From: Chlamydomonas sphaeroides | Lineage: Eukaryota; Chlorophyta; Chlorophyceae; Chlamydomonadales; Chlamydomonadaceae | DNA: 21,886 nucleotides | Direction of reading: 5' to 3' | Assembly (NCBI GenBank): GCA_001662425.1 | Contig: BDDC01001272.1 | Coordinates: 7,833-29,718, forward strand | Shown: positions 1-10,155 of the stretch, piece after piece | How positions within the stretch are numbered: the stretch's first letter is position 1 | How the letters are laid out: the number at the start of each line of letters is the position of its first letter | Made by a program: the position numbers and the translations under genes | The notes under the pieces: model-generated | Told to the model about the DNA's origin: nothing | The model's database searches: none | Seen by the model: the letters and a program-made list of their open reading frames with translations, nothing else

Positions 1-124
1 AGTGGTGCTGCTGTCATATGATATTCCTGGTTGTTAGCTCCTCGCTAAGGCGCTGTTCCCCCGAGACTTACTTTAGGCAGGCATGACTGCTCACTCGCCG
101 CACTGGATCTGTCCGCCTCCGCAG

Positions 125-2321
125 CGCCCTTCTTCTGCTGGAGCCACCTGGTGATGAAGATCCAGGTCTCGGACTGCACCTCGGAAACCTGTGTGCCGCC
201 GGGCGCCGTCTTCCCCGCCTCGCCGCCACCCACGCGCACCAGCGTGGATCTGGTGCTCAACCAAACGGAGATTGACACGGCCCTCGTTATGGCGCGCAAC
301 AGGTACGGCAGGACGGGCATATACCTGCAGCAAGCTTTTTAGCTTCACATGACTGGATGTCGTCATCCATGTAGCGAGAGCTGATGAGTTGTGCGGCATC
401 CATGCACCACGCTCAAGCTGGCACTGCTGAGGCGGCAGAGGATATATGCAAAGCTAGCGCAGCGGGAGGAGCTCTCGGTACGGCCCTCCGTCCAACGGCA
501 TGTACTTGCACCCACGCCGCGCGTTCCTCTGTGCTCCGCGTGCTTACAGGCAGTGCACGCGCACCTTCCGCTTTGGCCGGCGGCATGGCAAGTGGTGAGA
601 CGGGCCCTGCAACGAAGTCGCCACGGGGCGGGAGGGCTTCATGCATTCTCAGGCATGTAAGGCTGCCTGCTGACACACACCTCTCCACCGTCGTCCATGT
701 CGTCCATGTCGCCCCAGGGTCATCAATGGCGAGACCTGGCACTCGTCGCGCGTCATGGCCTCGGACGTGGGCCAGAACACCTGGTGAGTCGGATGGAGGC
801 TGGGGTGGGATGGGACTGGGTCAGTGCGGGGCCCGGGGAGGGATGTGGCCCAGCTGGGGTAGGTGGCCGCTGGTGCAAGGGCACGGGTGGGCCCGTCCGT
901 GATTGGCTACACCAGCTTGTCTATCTGAGACACGTGATCCGAGTGATATGAGTTGTGGCCAGAATAGACCACCCACTGTGACCACCCCCCTCATGCCCAC
1001 CCCACACCCCTGACCCTTTCATGGTCTTACTGCTTGCTTCCTCCGATGCTACCTGCCAGGGAGATCTGGTGCCTGGAGACGGGCGGCGGCTGGTACCACC
1101 CCATTCACATCCACCTGGTCGACTTTTACGTCCTCACACGCAACGGCCTGGAGTCGCAGGTGCGTGTGTCAGCAGGCGCTGTCGTGGTTTGCTAGGACGT
1201 CACATGCATTCCGTTGTAGTCACATGTTTTGGCTTGCTACTGTGTGGGGCAGCTGCTGTGCGGCATTGTGGCCCCTTTCTTTTATGTACGTAACACATCA
1301 TTGACGGGCCTTCTACACTGTATGCCACACTGTCGCACAGGTTCACGAGTACGAGCGGTGGACAAGCAAGGACATGGTGGTTCTGGACCCGGGCTCCGAG
1401 GTGTCGCTGCTTGTGCGCTTCGGGCCGCACCGCGGAGAGTGTGAGTGGCTGGCGCATGTGCAGCAGAGGGCGGGCCTGCGGCGGGGGTTGGCACCCTTGC
1501 AGCCTATGTAGCCTATGGTGCCACTGACCTGACGTCGAGCCGCCCTGCTGCTCGTTGAATGTACGCCACAGACATGGCGCACTGCCACAACCTGGTGCAT
1601 GAGGATCTTGAGATGATGCGCTCCTTTGATACCGTACACACGGCGGCAGGCCGTACGGCCAGTACTGCACTACCCATGCAGTACAACCCCGCCATCGTCA
1701 GCAGCATGAACATCGTTTACGATCTGTGAGTCCGATGCTGGTCGATATTATATGGTCATCCATGCATGGGGACAAGCAATATATCGGTTGAATACACGGA
1801 TCGACCGGTGGTAGTTCCAGTACCATAAATTCACGAATGCTTCACAGTGCCCGCTGTCTAATCCTCCATTCAACCCCGGCCCATGCAGGTACCGGGACCC
1901 CATGCACCCACCCGCCAGCTACAAGCCCACCAACACGCTGTCGCCGCTCCGTGACACGGCCAACGTCCTCACTCAGGACGCAGTGCGCTTCGCAGTCGAC
2001 AACGGCCTGTACCGGTGAGCAAGCAAACAAGAAACGCGGTTCTCCGGCTGTGGTTGCTGTGCACGCATGGCCATCATACAGCGCTGAGGTACATGTATAT
2101 AAGGCTGCTGCCCCCAAGCCTGCTGATGAACTTCACGCACACATGCATTGTATGTGGCCATAGCCATATGTACATATGCGTCCATTGACTAACCCGCATA
2201 ACCACTGTTGTACCCCCGCAGCATCTTCTACCCCGGCGGCGCTGACAACGAGTCGCCGCTGCTGGCGGACCCCAGCCGCAACCCCTGGCTGGTCAACATC
2301 TGCCAGCGCCAGGGGCCCTAG
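125..2321 (+). CDS. Multicopper oxidase, C-terminal part (5' end outside window)
   Basis: Copper enzyme that oxidises a substrate and reduces O2 to water. Exons read here: 125-302, 418-477, 554-594, 718-783, 1060-1159, 1341-1440, 1572-1725, 1889-2014 and 2222-2321 (TAG 2319-2321). From 418 onward every junction is GT-AG and keeps frame. The C-terminal cupredoxin domain shows FGRRHGKW, VINGETWHSSR, GGGWYHPIHIHLVDF (type 2/3 histidines), RFGPHRGEYMAHCHNLVHED and LEMM. That supplies the His-Cys-His bridge, the type 1 histidine and an axial Met. The arrangement resembles the phenoxazinone synthase/bilirubin oxidase/CotA branch more than fungal laccases. The first cupredoxin domains, with the HWH-type motifs and any signal peptide, must lie upstream. 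The 302/418 junction is not resolved: the donor leaves phase 2 and the next acceptor needs phase 0, so a micro-exon may be missed. Substrate unknown. Confidence 0.9.
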
Positions 2322-3284
2322 GCGAAGACAGGATGCAGTGACTGAAATACCAGCCCCGAGGCAGCCCGAGGGGACCTGCACGCCTGCATGCGGCAACCAT
2401 GCTCTAGCCCCTGCTGGCTGGAGGCAACAACCTATCTAGTGCCGCTTTGCGTGGAGATTGGATTGTGAGACATCTGCCGCATCGCTGTGCATGCCCGGGG
2501 AGTACAACTACCCCACCTCGCATGGCCGCGCATAGAGATAGAGTGAGCGAGAGAGCGACGAGAGGACGATAAATCAGCCCGCCATGCATAGAAACACGTG
2601 GCATAGAGCTTGACAGGCTGCTGGTTGAGTGATTCAGTGTGTGCGATCTTGACTGTTGAGTGCGTGCGCTTGTTTATTATAGATGGAGGGTTATATTTGT
2701 GACCGATCAGCGGTCGACAGCCCGCTATTGGTGGTTGTCATATGGAACAATAATTGTGTACTGCTTTGCTGCTTGCACCTAGCAGGCGATCAGATAGGCG
2801 GGTTACCTAGGATCCAACGCCTGCCGTGCTGTTTACAGCATGTGAACGTGCGGGCCCGCAGCTTTCTTATTGAATGTTGTGGGTGCCGTTTGTTCTTAGC
2901 CGGTGGCGGAACTGAATACCCAATACCTAGATGAATGCGGCTAGCTATTGCAAGAGTGAGTGCTTAGCAGCATGGGCGAGACTAAGCGGGTGTACCACAT
3001 CTTGGGTTGAGGACTGCTGCTTCGTTCAGCATGACAACCCTCTCTCACGTGTATGTGGTTGCGGAAAAATCCGCAGAAGGTCTGGGCATGCGTGTGCCGC
3101 TATGGGGTAATTGGCGTCAGTCAATGGGTTCGTGGCTTAGCGTGCTGTTAGTGCTGTGCGTCTGCGGGTTGGGTGTATGATGGCACGTGCCTTGTGCTGG
3201 AACCGGGGACTGAGTCCGCTTGGTGGACGGGGGGTAGGTGGATTCTCCGGCCTATGCGCCCTGACTGCATGCAGTGGCCTGTAA
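2322..3284 (+). other. 3' UTR of the multicopper oxidase gene
   Basis: No coding frame with family resemblance is present. The stretch runs from the TAG at 2319 to the first TGTAA downstream (3280-3284). A 3' UTR of about 0.96 kb is long but within what is known for volvocine algae. Inferred from the signal only. Confidence 0.55.
3280..3284 (+). terminator. TGTAA poly(A) signal of the multicopper oxidase gene
   Basis: TGTAA is the usual nuclear poly(A) signal of Chlamydomonas relatives. This is the first one found after the stop codon on this strand. Confidence 0.5.
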
Positions 3285-5640
3285 AGCATCTACCTTAATC
3301 GACGCACACTGCGTGCCAGCCATACCTTTCGCTGTCCTGCCACTAATGCGATGCGATGCGCTGCCAGGTGCAGCCTGTGTGTGTGTCACGGCCTCCCAAG
3401 TAACCATCCAGTGGACCCCGCCCGGGAATCTGGCACCCCGGCTGGTTGTCACGCCGGAAACCGGGTCTAGCGTCGCCCTAGCGGGCAGGGCACAAACAAA
3501 GGTTGGTGTCTGGTGTCGACAGGCTGTAGGCGCAGACGCTCTATGGCAAGGATGCTAGAACGCGCTGCAGAACGAGCGGCTGGCAGCTGTAGGTGCGGCA
3601 ACGCGGCGCGCGCAACGCAGGCTCTTCGTCGTTGTAGCTCAAGACAGGGCAGCTCTTCTCGAGGTGTACTATCCAAGACGTCTAAAGGATGGAGGAGGTA
3701 ACGATAGCGGTGATCAGGCGCAAACCGGGCTCCAGCGTATGGACTGGCACAAACGACAAGCTGCACAGAGAGCTCTGTAGCAGCAATCTGCTTGGTAGTT
3801 AGGTGCGTAAGTTTAGCGTAGCGTAGGTGCAACGCGGAGCGCTGGCAAAAGCGCGCGCGTCGCATTTTGGGGCGCGGCCAGCGCATCACCATGCGGATCT
3901 GGCCCGGCCCTTCGTCTCGAGTTCCGTCCCTAAACCTTGGGCGCCGCCCCGGCACAACGATAGAGTATGCCAAGCTGTACGCAGCAGGGGCTCCCGGAGT
4001 GCAGCTCCCAGCTGCCGCTCCCTTACCCGGCTTAAGCCGCAAGCAGGTTTCCGCCGGTGCTACCGTCAAGTTCCGCGCCCTTGGCCCCACACGAACAACG
4101 CGCCATGGCCTTCTTCTGCAGCTAGGACCGGGGTGGGGTGCACCCGGTGGGAAGCCTGCAGGACCACAGTCGAATGCAGACAGGCCGCGACATTTGGCGG
4201 GGCTTCCGGCGGGGCTTCCGGCGGGGCTTCCGGCGGGGCTTCCGGCGGGGCTTCCGGGAACACACTCTGCTAACCCTAGCGACCATCGCCGCAACCCGAG
4301 CGCGCCCCCACGGCCCCAGTCGTGCCAGATGGGCCGGCCTCGCCGTTCTGCCCCTATCACGCATTCAAGTCGTAACATGGTCCAGGACACGCACAATAAC
4401 GATCCCACGGTGGTTACAAACCATGCGCCTTGCTGTTACCCAACTTGGCGCACTGCCGCCCAGCCTGGCTTGGTGCATCAGCACTGCACTAGCAGCCCGG
4501 CCACACATCCAAGCCGCGCCAACACACGGCATCTCTCAAGACACACTACACACCCGCCATAAATGTCGTGTCGCAGCCAAGGCGAGCGAGAACCGCCTCA
4601 CATACAATCATTAGCCAACACAGGCTTGGACCTCAGGGACAAGCGTGGCATAACGCGGCCCCAAGTGCCCTGTGTAGTGCTGCCGGTGATGAGGTCTAGC
4701 CCGGGTGCTGAGGCCAGGCGCAATGGCGCTGCCACCGCACCCGCAATCTTGAGCCAACACGCACATACTACCATCTCTGCTTGTATCGCATGCGCTGCTG
4801 GCCCCAGACGTACGCCTTGCGCCGTGCCGCGGCTTAGGGTCAGCCTAGGTCAACAAATAGCCTCACCTACGACCCTTGGGCACACGCATTGCTGCAAGTC
4901 CGTCCTGGCCGACACCAGATAGCAGATCCGTCCGGGTTGAACCCGCCGCGTGCCCCAGGGTAATGCACGGCGTGATACGACCAACAGCGCCGCGAGACAT
5001 GGCCAGCTATGGTGTCACGCCATATTATGTGTATGGCAAAGGTAATGCTCGAGATGGCAGGAGAGCGATCCCTTAGCGCTGTGCGCAGCTGTCAGGATTC
5101 CTGGCACACGCGGTGCACCTATTGTGCGCCGGCAGCGCCACGGGGGTGGAGCGTGGAGGTGCCCCCTAGGAGTGCAGGGACATACGGTCCGCTGCCGCCC
5201 CTCCGGCCTTGTCGTGCTGCGGATGCAGTATGTCACGACAATCGTTGTCAGAAGTCAATGCCAGCGCAATGGCGCACACCGCCTCACCCGCAACCCATGG
5301 ACGGAGTCCCTCATCATGGGCTTCACGCGAGTTAGGTGGGGCCGCTTTACTTAGCCCATGCAGCCCTGCTCCACCAAAACTTCAAGTCAAAGAGTACAAA
5401 GATGGAGTCACATACAACATCCAAAGCAGGGGCATACACCGAGCCCACCACTGTCGCACCACATACGTCAAGGCAGGCAGCAAGCCCCCGGGTGCAATTT
5501 CAGAGCATAGCAGCGCAACATCTGCGTAGTCCCCTAGTCAAGATTCCCAGACCATCGCGCGCTCGGCTAGGCCACTTGTAAACCCGGTCAGGGCCCCCCG
5601 CCTATTTCAGCGCCGTCCCCGGCAGCACCCTCAGGCGTCC
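3285..5640. other. Gene-poor spacer, possibly decayed repeat DNA
   Basis: No segment here resembles a known protein and no coherent exon chain could be built. Long open frames exist (minus 3467-4408, 313 codons; plus 3867-4562, 231 codons). They overlap each other, cross a 12-bp minisatellite and have no recognisable motif, so they are more likely chance frames in GC-rich DNA. Two places share a diverged phrase around GCGCAATGGCGC (near 4721 and 5265), which hints at old duplicated repeat material. Confidence 0.4.
4197..4258. repeat. 12-bp minisatellite, five copies
   Basis: The unit GGGGCTTCCGGC recurs with an exact 12-base period; the CTTCCGG core starts at 4203, 4215, 4227, 4239 and 4251. 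Because 12 is divisible by three, every frame stays open and gives peptide repeats such as GLPA, GASG or GSPA, which inflates the apparent open frames here. Confidence 0.95.
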
Positions 5641-5689
5641 CCAGCGCCCACCGCGGAGTTGCCCACCACCGACGGCCAGCAGCTACACT

Positions 5690-6545
5690 GGGATGGAAGA
5701 TACCCTGCTTCGTTCCACTCCTGGAGTGCTGTCCTGATGCGCTCCCTCAGCATCCCAAAATGTTGGGCAGGTGTGGACATGATCAGCGATTTGATGGTGT
5801 TGAGGCGCCACCGCAATTACAGCATATTCAGCAAGAGAAAACAGCTGAATAGCAAACCTACACTACTCACCATATTGCTTATCATTTGTCTCCTTTGGTT
5901 GTTCACTGTTGAACTTCTGCATTATCTAGCAAACCCCGATGGACGCTTCCATCATTTGCCATCTGCAAAACCCGGGTAATGTAGGTAATGAACTTTCTCT
6001 TCTTCTTTGGGTAATAGGGCAATCTTAATTCTTCAACACTTCAGGGAGGTGCAGGCACTTTCAAACATCTGGCATGAATATAATCATCAGTAGACTGTAT
6101 CAGCAACCCACTGCTTTGGTCACCCTCTTCTAGGCCTCAGCGTGCTCTGTGCCCAAAAGAAGAGCAATTTTACAATGATTCCCTGCCTCCACCTGCCTAA
6201 TTCTGGTTTCTCTTCCAGCAATGGCAGCGGCCAGTGTATTCACACATACAGTGTAACCTAGGTCTACAATGGGTGTCGCCAAACCGCCCTCTATTGCATC
6301 CCATCTGCACAGCTAGGTCAGGGCTTGATGTTATGTTTTGTGGCAGCAGGGAACAACAGTGCATGCGCAAAGGAAGGATTTGGTACTCTTTCTTGGGTTG
6401 GAAGTGTGTTTATTGAAATGAATTGTTTATATTAAGGATTTCTGTTAAGGTCTCAGAGTTTTAGGTTTTTAGGAAGTTAGGGTCCTATATTCAAATAAAA
6501 CCCTAAACCCTATACTCTCTATCTAGTCAATATATCTACTTATAT
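5690..6545. other. AT-rich island
   Basis: Base composition drops sharply compared with both flanks, and TTTA/TTAA-rich text replaces CpG-rich text. The change is visible by eye and strongest at 5820-6200 and 6400-6540. Open frames here are short. A plus frame (5659-5979) encodes a hydrophobic run, LLTILLIICLLWLF, and an antisense frame covers 5631-5816; neither is recognised. Two minus-strand TGTAA signals (plus-strand ttaca at 5817-5821 and 6169-6173) could end a minus-strand transcript. It could be an inserted element, captured organellar or foreign DNA, or an old subtelomeric piece. Confidence 0.6.
6459..6512. repeat. Telomere-like repeats in inverted orientation
   Basis: The plus strand reads TTTTAGG, TTTTTAGG and then TTAGGGT between 6459 and 6483. 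About 14 bases later the opposite strand's version, AAAACCCTAAACCCTA, lies at 6497-6512. Known green-algal telomere repeats are TTTTAGGG and TTTAGGG, so both arms look like short, slightly degenerate interstitial telomere tracts. TTAGGGT (6477-6483) and ACCCTAA (6500-6506) can pair as a hairpin stem. Confidence 0.7.
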
Positions 6546-6639
6546 CTTGCCAGGTCATCCGGCGACAGTTCACGACGCAGGCGCAGATCAAGCAGCAGCG
6601 CGCGTGGGGCGGCAGGATAGGCAGGAAGGGGAGGGACGG

Positions 6640-8560
6640 ATGGGGTTGTGGTGGTGAGACCGGCCCTACCAGAAGAGAAATGCAAGAAAGTCGCAAGGCA
6701 ACGGCGTCCTGGTCCATCTAGCACTGCAACCCGACCCCGAGCACTTACCCTCCGCGAGTGGGGGTACTCGATGCCCCTCACCGCCTGCAGCGCTACCATC
6801 GCAGCCACGCGAGGGTGCGGAGGCGGCAGGCCCGGGGCCTGGGTCAAGGCACGCTCGGGGCCTGGGGTCGGTGGCCCATCCGCAGTCGCATTGGATCTCT
6901 GGGTCGGCTCAGGCGGCGGCAGGGCTGAGCCAGCGCGTGGGCTGCCAATTGTCGACGGTGGCTGCCCGGATGGCTGCTCCGCCGCGCCACCGGCGCTGGC
7001 CGCAGCCGGCGGAGGCACACCCATAGAAGCCCACAGGCCCGCTGCCTCCTTGACTTCTGGTGCTGACCCCATGCATCCGCAGCCGCGCAGCCGCCAGCCG
7101 TCCGCCATCCGGCGCTTCCCTCAAGGTGCCGCAGTCACACATCTCCGTCCTGCACCAGTGAAAGCCGCCACACGGCCGCCTCACCGCTGCGGCCAGCGCT
7201 GCTGCTCAGGCCGCTTACGTTATTGGGGCCGCCAGTTGAGCCGCTGCGGCAGCGGTTGCCATGCCGTCGGCCAGCCTCGACGCCACCAGCATCGCCGCCA
7301 GGACCTCCCGCAAGCCCGGCGCCGCCGCCGCCAGTCTGCTAACCGTCCACGCCGCCACCACCAGCACGGCCAGCTCCGCCGGCGGCGGCTCGACGAGGAC
7401 GACGGAGTCCAGGAAGACCAGGCTGCCGCTGCCGCCGAGCTCTGGCGCCGCCGCTGCCGCTGCCGCCGCTGCGGGCCGGTCGGCGTCCAGCCACCACAGG
7501 CAGGACGTGAAGTTGGCCAGGGCCGGGTGCAGGCCGCCGGTGGGGTCGGTGCCGGCAGGAGCCCCGAGGAGTGTGGTCTGTCCTCGATCGTACAGGTACT
7601 GGGCGACCCGACGCCGACCTCCGGCACCCTGCACCGCAGTCAGCGCCGTCGGGTGCAGCCCCGCCGCCGGCATGCCCGTCAGCACCATCCAGCGACCGCA
7701 GCGTCAGGCTGGCGCTCGGCGCGCGCAGGTTCACGGCGCCGGCCACGTACGACATGTGCAGCCGCCGTACGCCGTACGGACCGCCCAGCCACACGTCCGA
7801 GCCCGCCATCTTGGCATGTATGCTGCTGAAGGAAGTGGCGGGGAGAGGCCTGACCTCTAGCGCGCTGTCTCCATAGTAAACGACCCGCGTGTGCAGCCTG
7901 GGGCTGGCAGCTGCTGGCGAGCAGTTGTCAAGGGCTGCAGCTGAAGCATTGGATACCCTGGTCATGAGGTCCATGGGTAGCACACTGTCCTTTGTCCGCT
8001 GCACGAAGAACGAAGCCACTGGCGTCTGCATAGCGGGCGGTCGTGGCAAGCCGGCTGCGACCGCGACCGCTGCGGCCGAGGCCTCAACGGAAAGTTCCGG
8101 CAGCAGCAAGCACAGCGGCGCGACCGGCCGGCGGCTGCGTGGAGAGCTGGGGCTCGCGCGACAGCCGCGGGCCCGCCTCCGACGGCAGCAGCGCAATGAC
8201 GCGGGTCAGCTCCGTCGAGCTCAGCACGAGGCTCTGGGCCCCCGGGATAAAGAGGCCGGCGGCGCGGCCGCCGTCGCCGCTGAGCAGCACCGCCCTACGC
8301 CTGGACGAGCCTGGCGGCTGGAGGCGTGTGGGGGTAGTGTGCGGCGTATCCTGGCACAGAGCGCAGGCCAGTCAACATGGGTGTTACAGTAAATTTAGAC
8401 AGCGTGCGATGCTGACGCCAGCTCCGTCCGCGTGTGGGTGCGCTGGATTGGCTTATCTCGGCCGCTTACTTGTGAACCAGCGTGTTAAGCATGTTGACAT
8501 CCGCCCGCTCCAGTATTACGCGAGGCCTGGCCAGAAGCCAAGGATACACGTCATTGCAAC
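6640..8560 (-). pseudogene. Decayed receptor-like kinase: beta-helix-like ectodomain plus kinase fragments
   Basis: Read from 8560 downward. A segment containing PWLLARPRVILERADVNML ends at a GTAAGC donor near 8473. A stretch with LLSGDGGRAAGLFIPGAQSL follows (about 8290-8090), then a long frame (about 8120-7690) with VVYYGDSALEVRPLP and SLTLRSL. At 7686-7705 the natural continuation (VLTGMPAAGL) is one base out of frame. That frame runs to about 7218 with SLVFLDSVVLVEPPPAELAV. Short hydrophobic strands of this kind resemble the beta-helix ectodomains common in volvocine receptor-like kinases. Next come two kinase-like pieces: EMCDCGTLREAPDGG (hinge, about 7165-7115) and VALQAVRGIEYPHSRR (alpha-E helix, about 6800-6755), in different frames, with a GTAAGT donor after the second. 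No glycine loop, VAIK lysine, HRD or DFG is visible. The broken frames and missing N-lobe suggest a pseudogene; assembly errors could mimic part of this. Confidence 0.45.
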
Positions 8561-8569
8561 CGCCAAGTA

Positions 8570-10030
8570 GCCGCGGGCTCGTAACTACCAGCGGGCGACG
8601 TGATGACTTGCATGGCAGGATGCGTTGGATGCAAGCAGGGCCGGGTGAGCGCCTCTCCAGGCTGGAAGTCCAAGGAAGGGACGCTACGGCGGCGCCAAGG
8701 CCTGGACGTTAGCAAGCGCGGGAGTACGGGTAGTGGGCTTCCATCGAAAACTGTCGAATCAGTACGCGCCGTGACGTGCGGCGCTCCGTTCGTTGGTGCC
8801 GGCGACGCCGGGCGGAGGGAGCCGGCCACGAGGCACGTGGTACCCGCTTGCAAGCCTCGCGCCCGCCATCGGCAGCATCAGAACGTGGCGCAGCCCCCCG
8901 GCCTCACCCCTTGTTGCTGCCCCACTACTTAGCGCCCCGCCGTGCCCTTAGCATGCCACGCTGTCCTCCGCCCAACACCTGCAGCTTGCCCGCTCACGCC
9001 GCCGCGCGGGCCCCTGACAGCCCCTTTGCCGTGCTGGGCATGCCCGCCGCCCTAGGCGGCATATGTGGAGACAGCCCCCGCCACAGCAAGCCCAGCGTGT
9101 GTGGAAACTGGATGTAACCCCATCAACACGCAATGCGCAAACCGCCCAGCGCGGGGGGCCTCCAGCATCCATTCAGCACCGTGGCCGTGCTTCTCAGCAC
9201 AACGCTCAATCCGCACGTGAACCGCTTCACGACTCAACGCCCGCCTCCGCCACCTCGCCGCCGCGCCCGGCCGCCCTCAGCTTGCGCCCCGCCTTGCCAT
9301 TGCGCGCTCGTCCGCCCCCCTCGGCCGCCGTGCCAGCCCCCATGGCCGTGGGCGCGCTGAGCGGAACCAGGCCTGCAAGTTCCAGAGGGTGGCGCGGGCT
9401 TGTTCACGGAGCGCTTGTGTCGGGTAGAGCGGGGCTTGCAGGTGAGCAAGTCGCAGCGCGGCGATGGCAGCAGGTGGGGGTTGCAGCAGCGCGGCGGCGC
9501 CCGCAGGTAGGCGGCGGAAGCAGGTGGGGGAGCAGCAGGTGGGGGTGCAGCCGTTGGGGGAGCAGCCGTGTGGCACGGGGGCCGCTCGGGGTGGCTTCCC
9601 GTGCGGCGGACGCATGCTTTGCAGCGAGCGCTGCCTAGCAGCAGCCGCCCTGGCCCATCTCCTCTGGCCTGCTGCCCCGCTTTCCCCTCCATGCCGCCTC
9701 GGTGTTGCCCCATCCCTGCCGCCCCCACCTATGAGCACCAGCTTGAGGTCGTCCACCTGGAGGGGCGCATCACACGACACGCGCGTGGCACAGCAGCGTG
9801 GGGCGTACGGTCAGAAAGGCACCGCAGCAGACAAGGCTTGAGGGCGGACGGCGCGCAGCACGGATGCCATGCCACCAGGGCGAGGTGCAACAAGCAAAGG
9901 AAACAGGTTGTCCTGGCGAAAGAACACCTCAACGGCGCCAGCCTCGGCCGCCCGTGACGACGGGGCATGGGACACGCGAGCTGGGTGAGGCGAGAGGCCA
10001 TTCAGCCGCATGAGGCACACCGTTCAGAGC
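8570..10030 (-). other. Possible upstream exons of the minus-strand receptor-like gene
   Basis: Several minus-strand pieces look more protein-like than their surroundings. One is AVEVFFRQDNLFPLL followed by RPQALSAA (about 9955-9830), which can be spliced in phase through GTGCCT...CCTCCAG to VDDLKLVLIG near 9755-9730. Others are LYPTQALREQARATLWNLQ (about 9425-9370) and VHVRIERCAEKHGHGAEWML (about 9220-9160). I cannot join them all with consistent phases and recognise no family. They may be N-terminal exons of the decayed gene at 6640-8560 or a separate gene. Long plus-strand frames here are low-complexity and were not accepted. Confidence 0.25.
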
Positions 10031-10155
10031 GAGGACCAGGGCCAGGCGTGCACGGCTCAGGGGGCGGGACGGACACGCCCTGAGGACAGGCCGTTGGACG
10101 TCGCTGGGGCCCCGAGAGGACGTGAAGAGGAGGTGGCTAAGGGCAGTGGTCTGGT

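Noticed and set aside
384..902. 172-codon plus-strand frame near the first multicopper oxidase exons
   Set aside because: Runs through introns and conflicts with the exon frame that gives FGRRHGKW and VINGETW.
6648..7829. 393-codon plus-strand open frame
   Set aside because: Low-complexity Arg/Ala/Pro text antisense to the more protein-like kinase and beta-helix segments; no motif.
8384..8388. Minus-strand TGTAA as the end of ORC6
   Set aside because: It is 1.77 kb past the ORC6 stop and lies among exons of another minus-strand gene, so it is unlikely to be the ORC6 signal.
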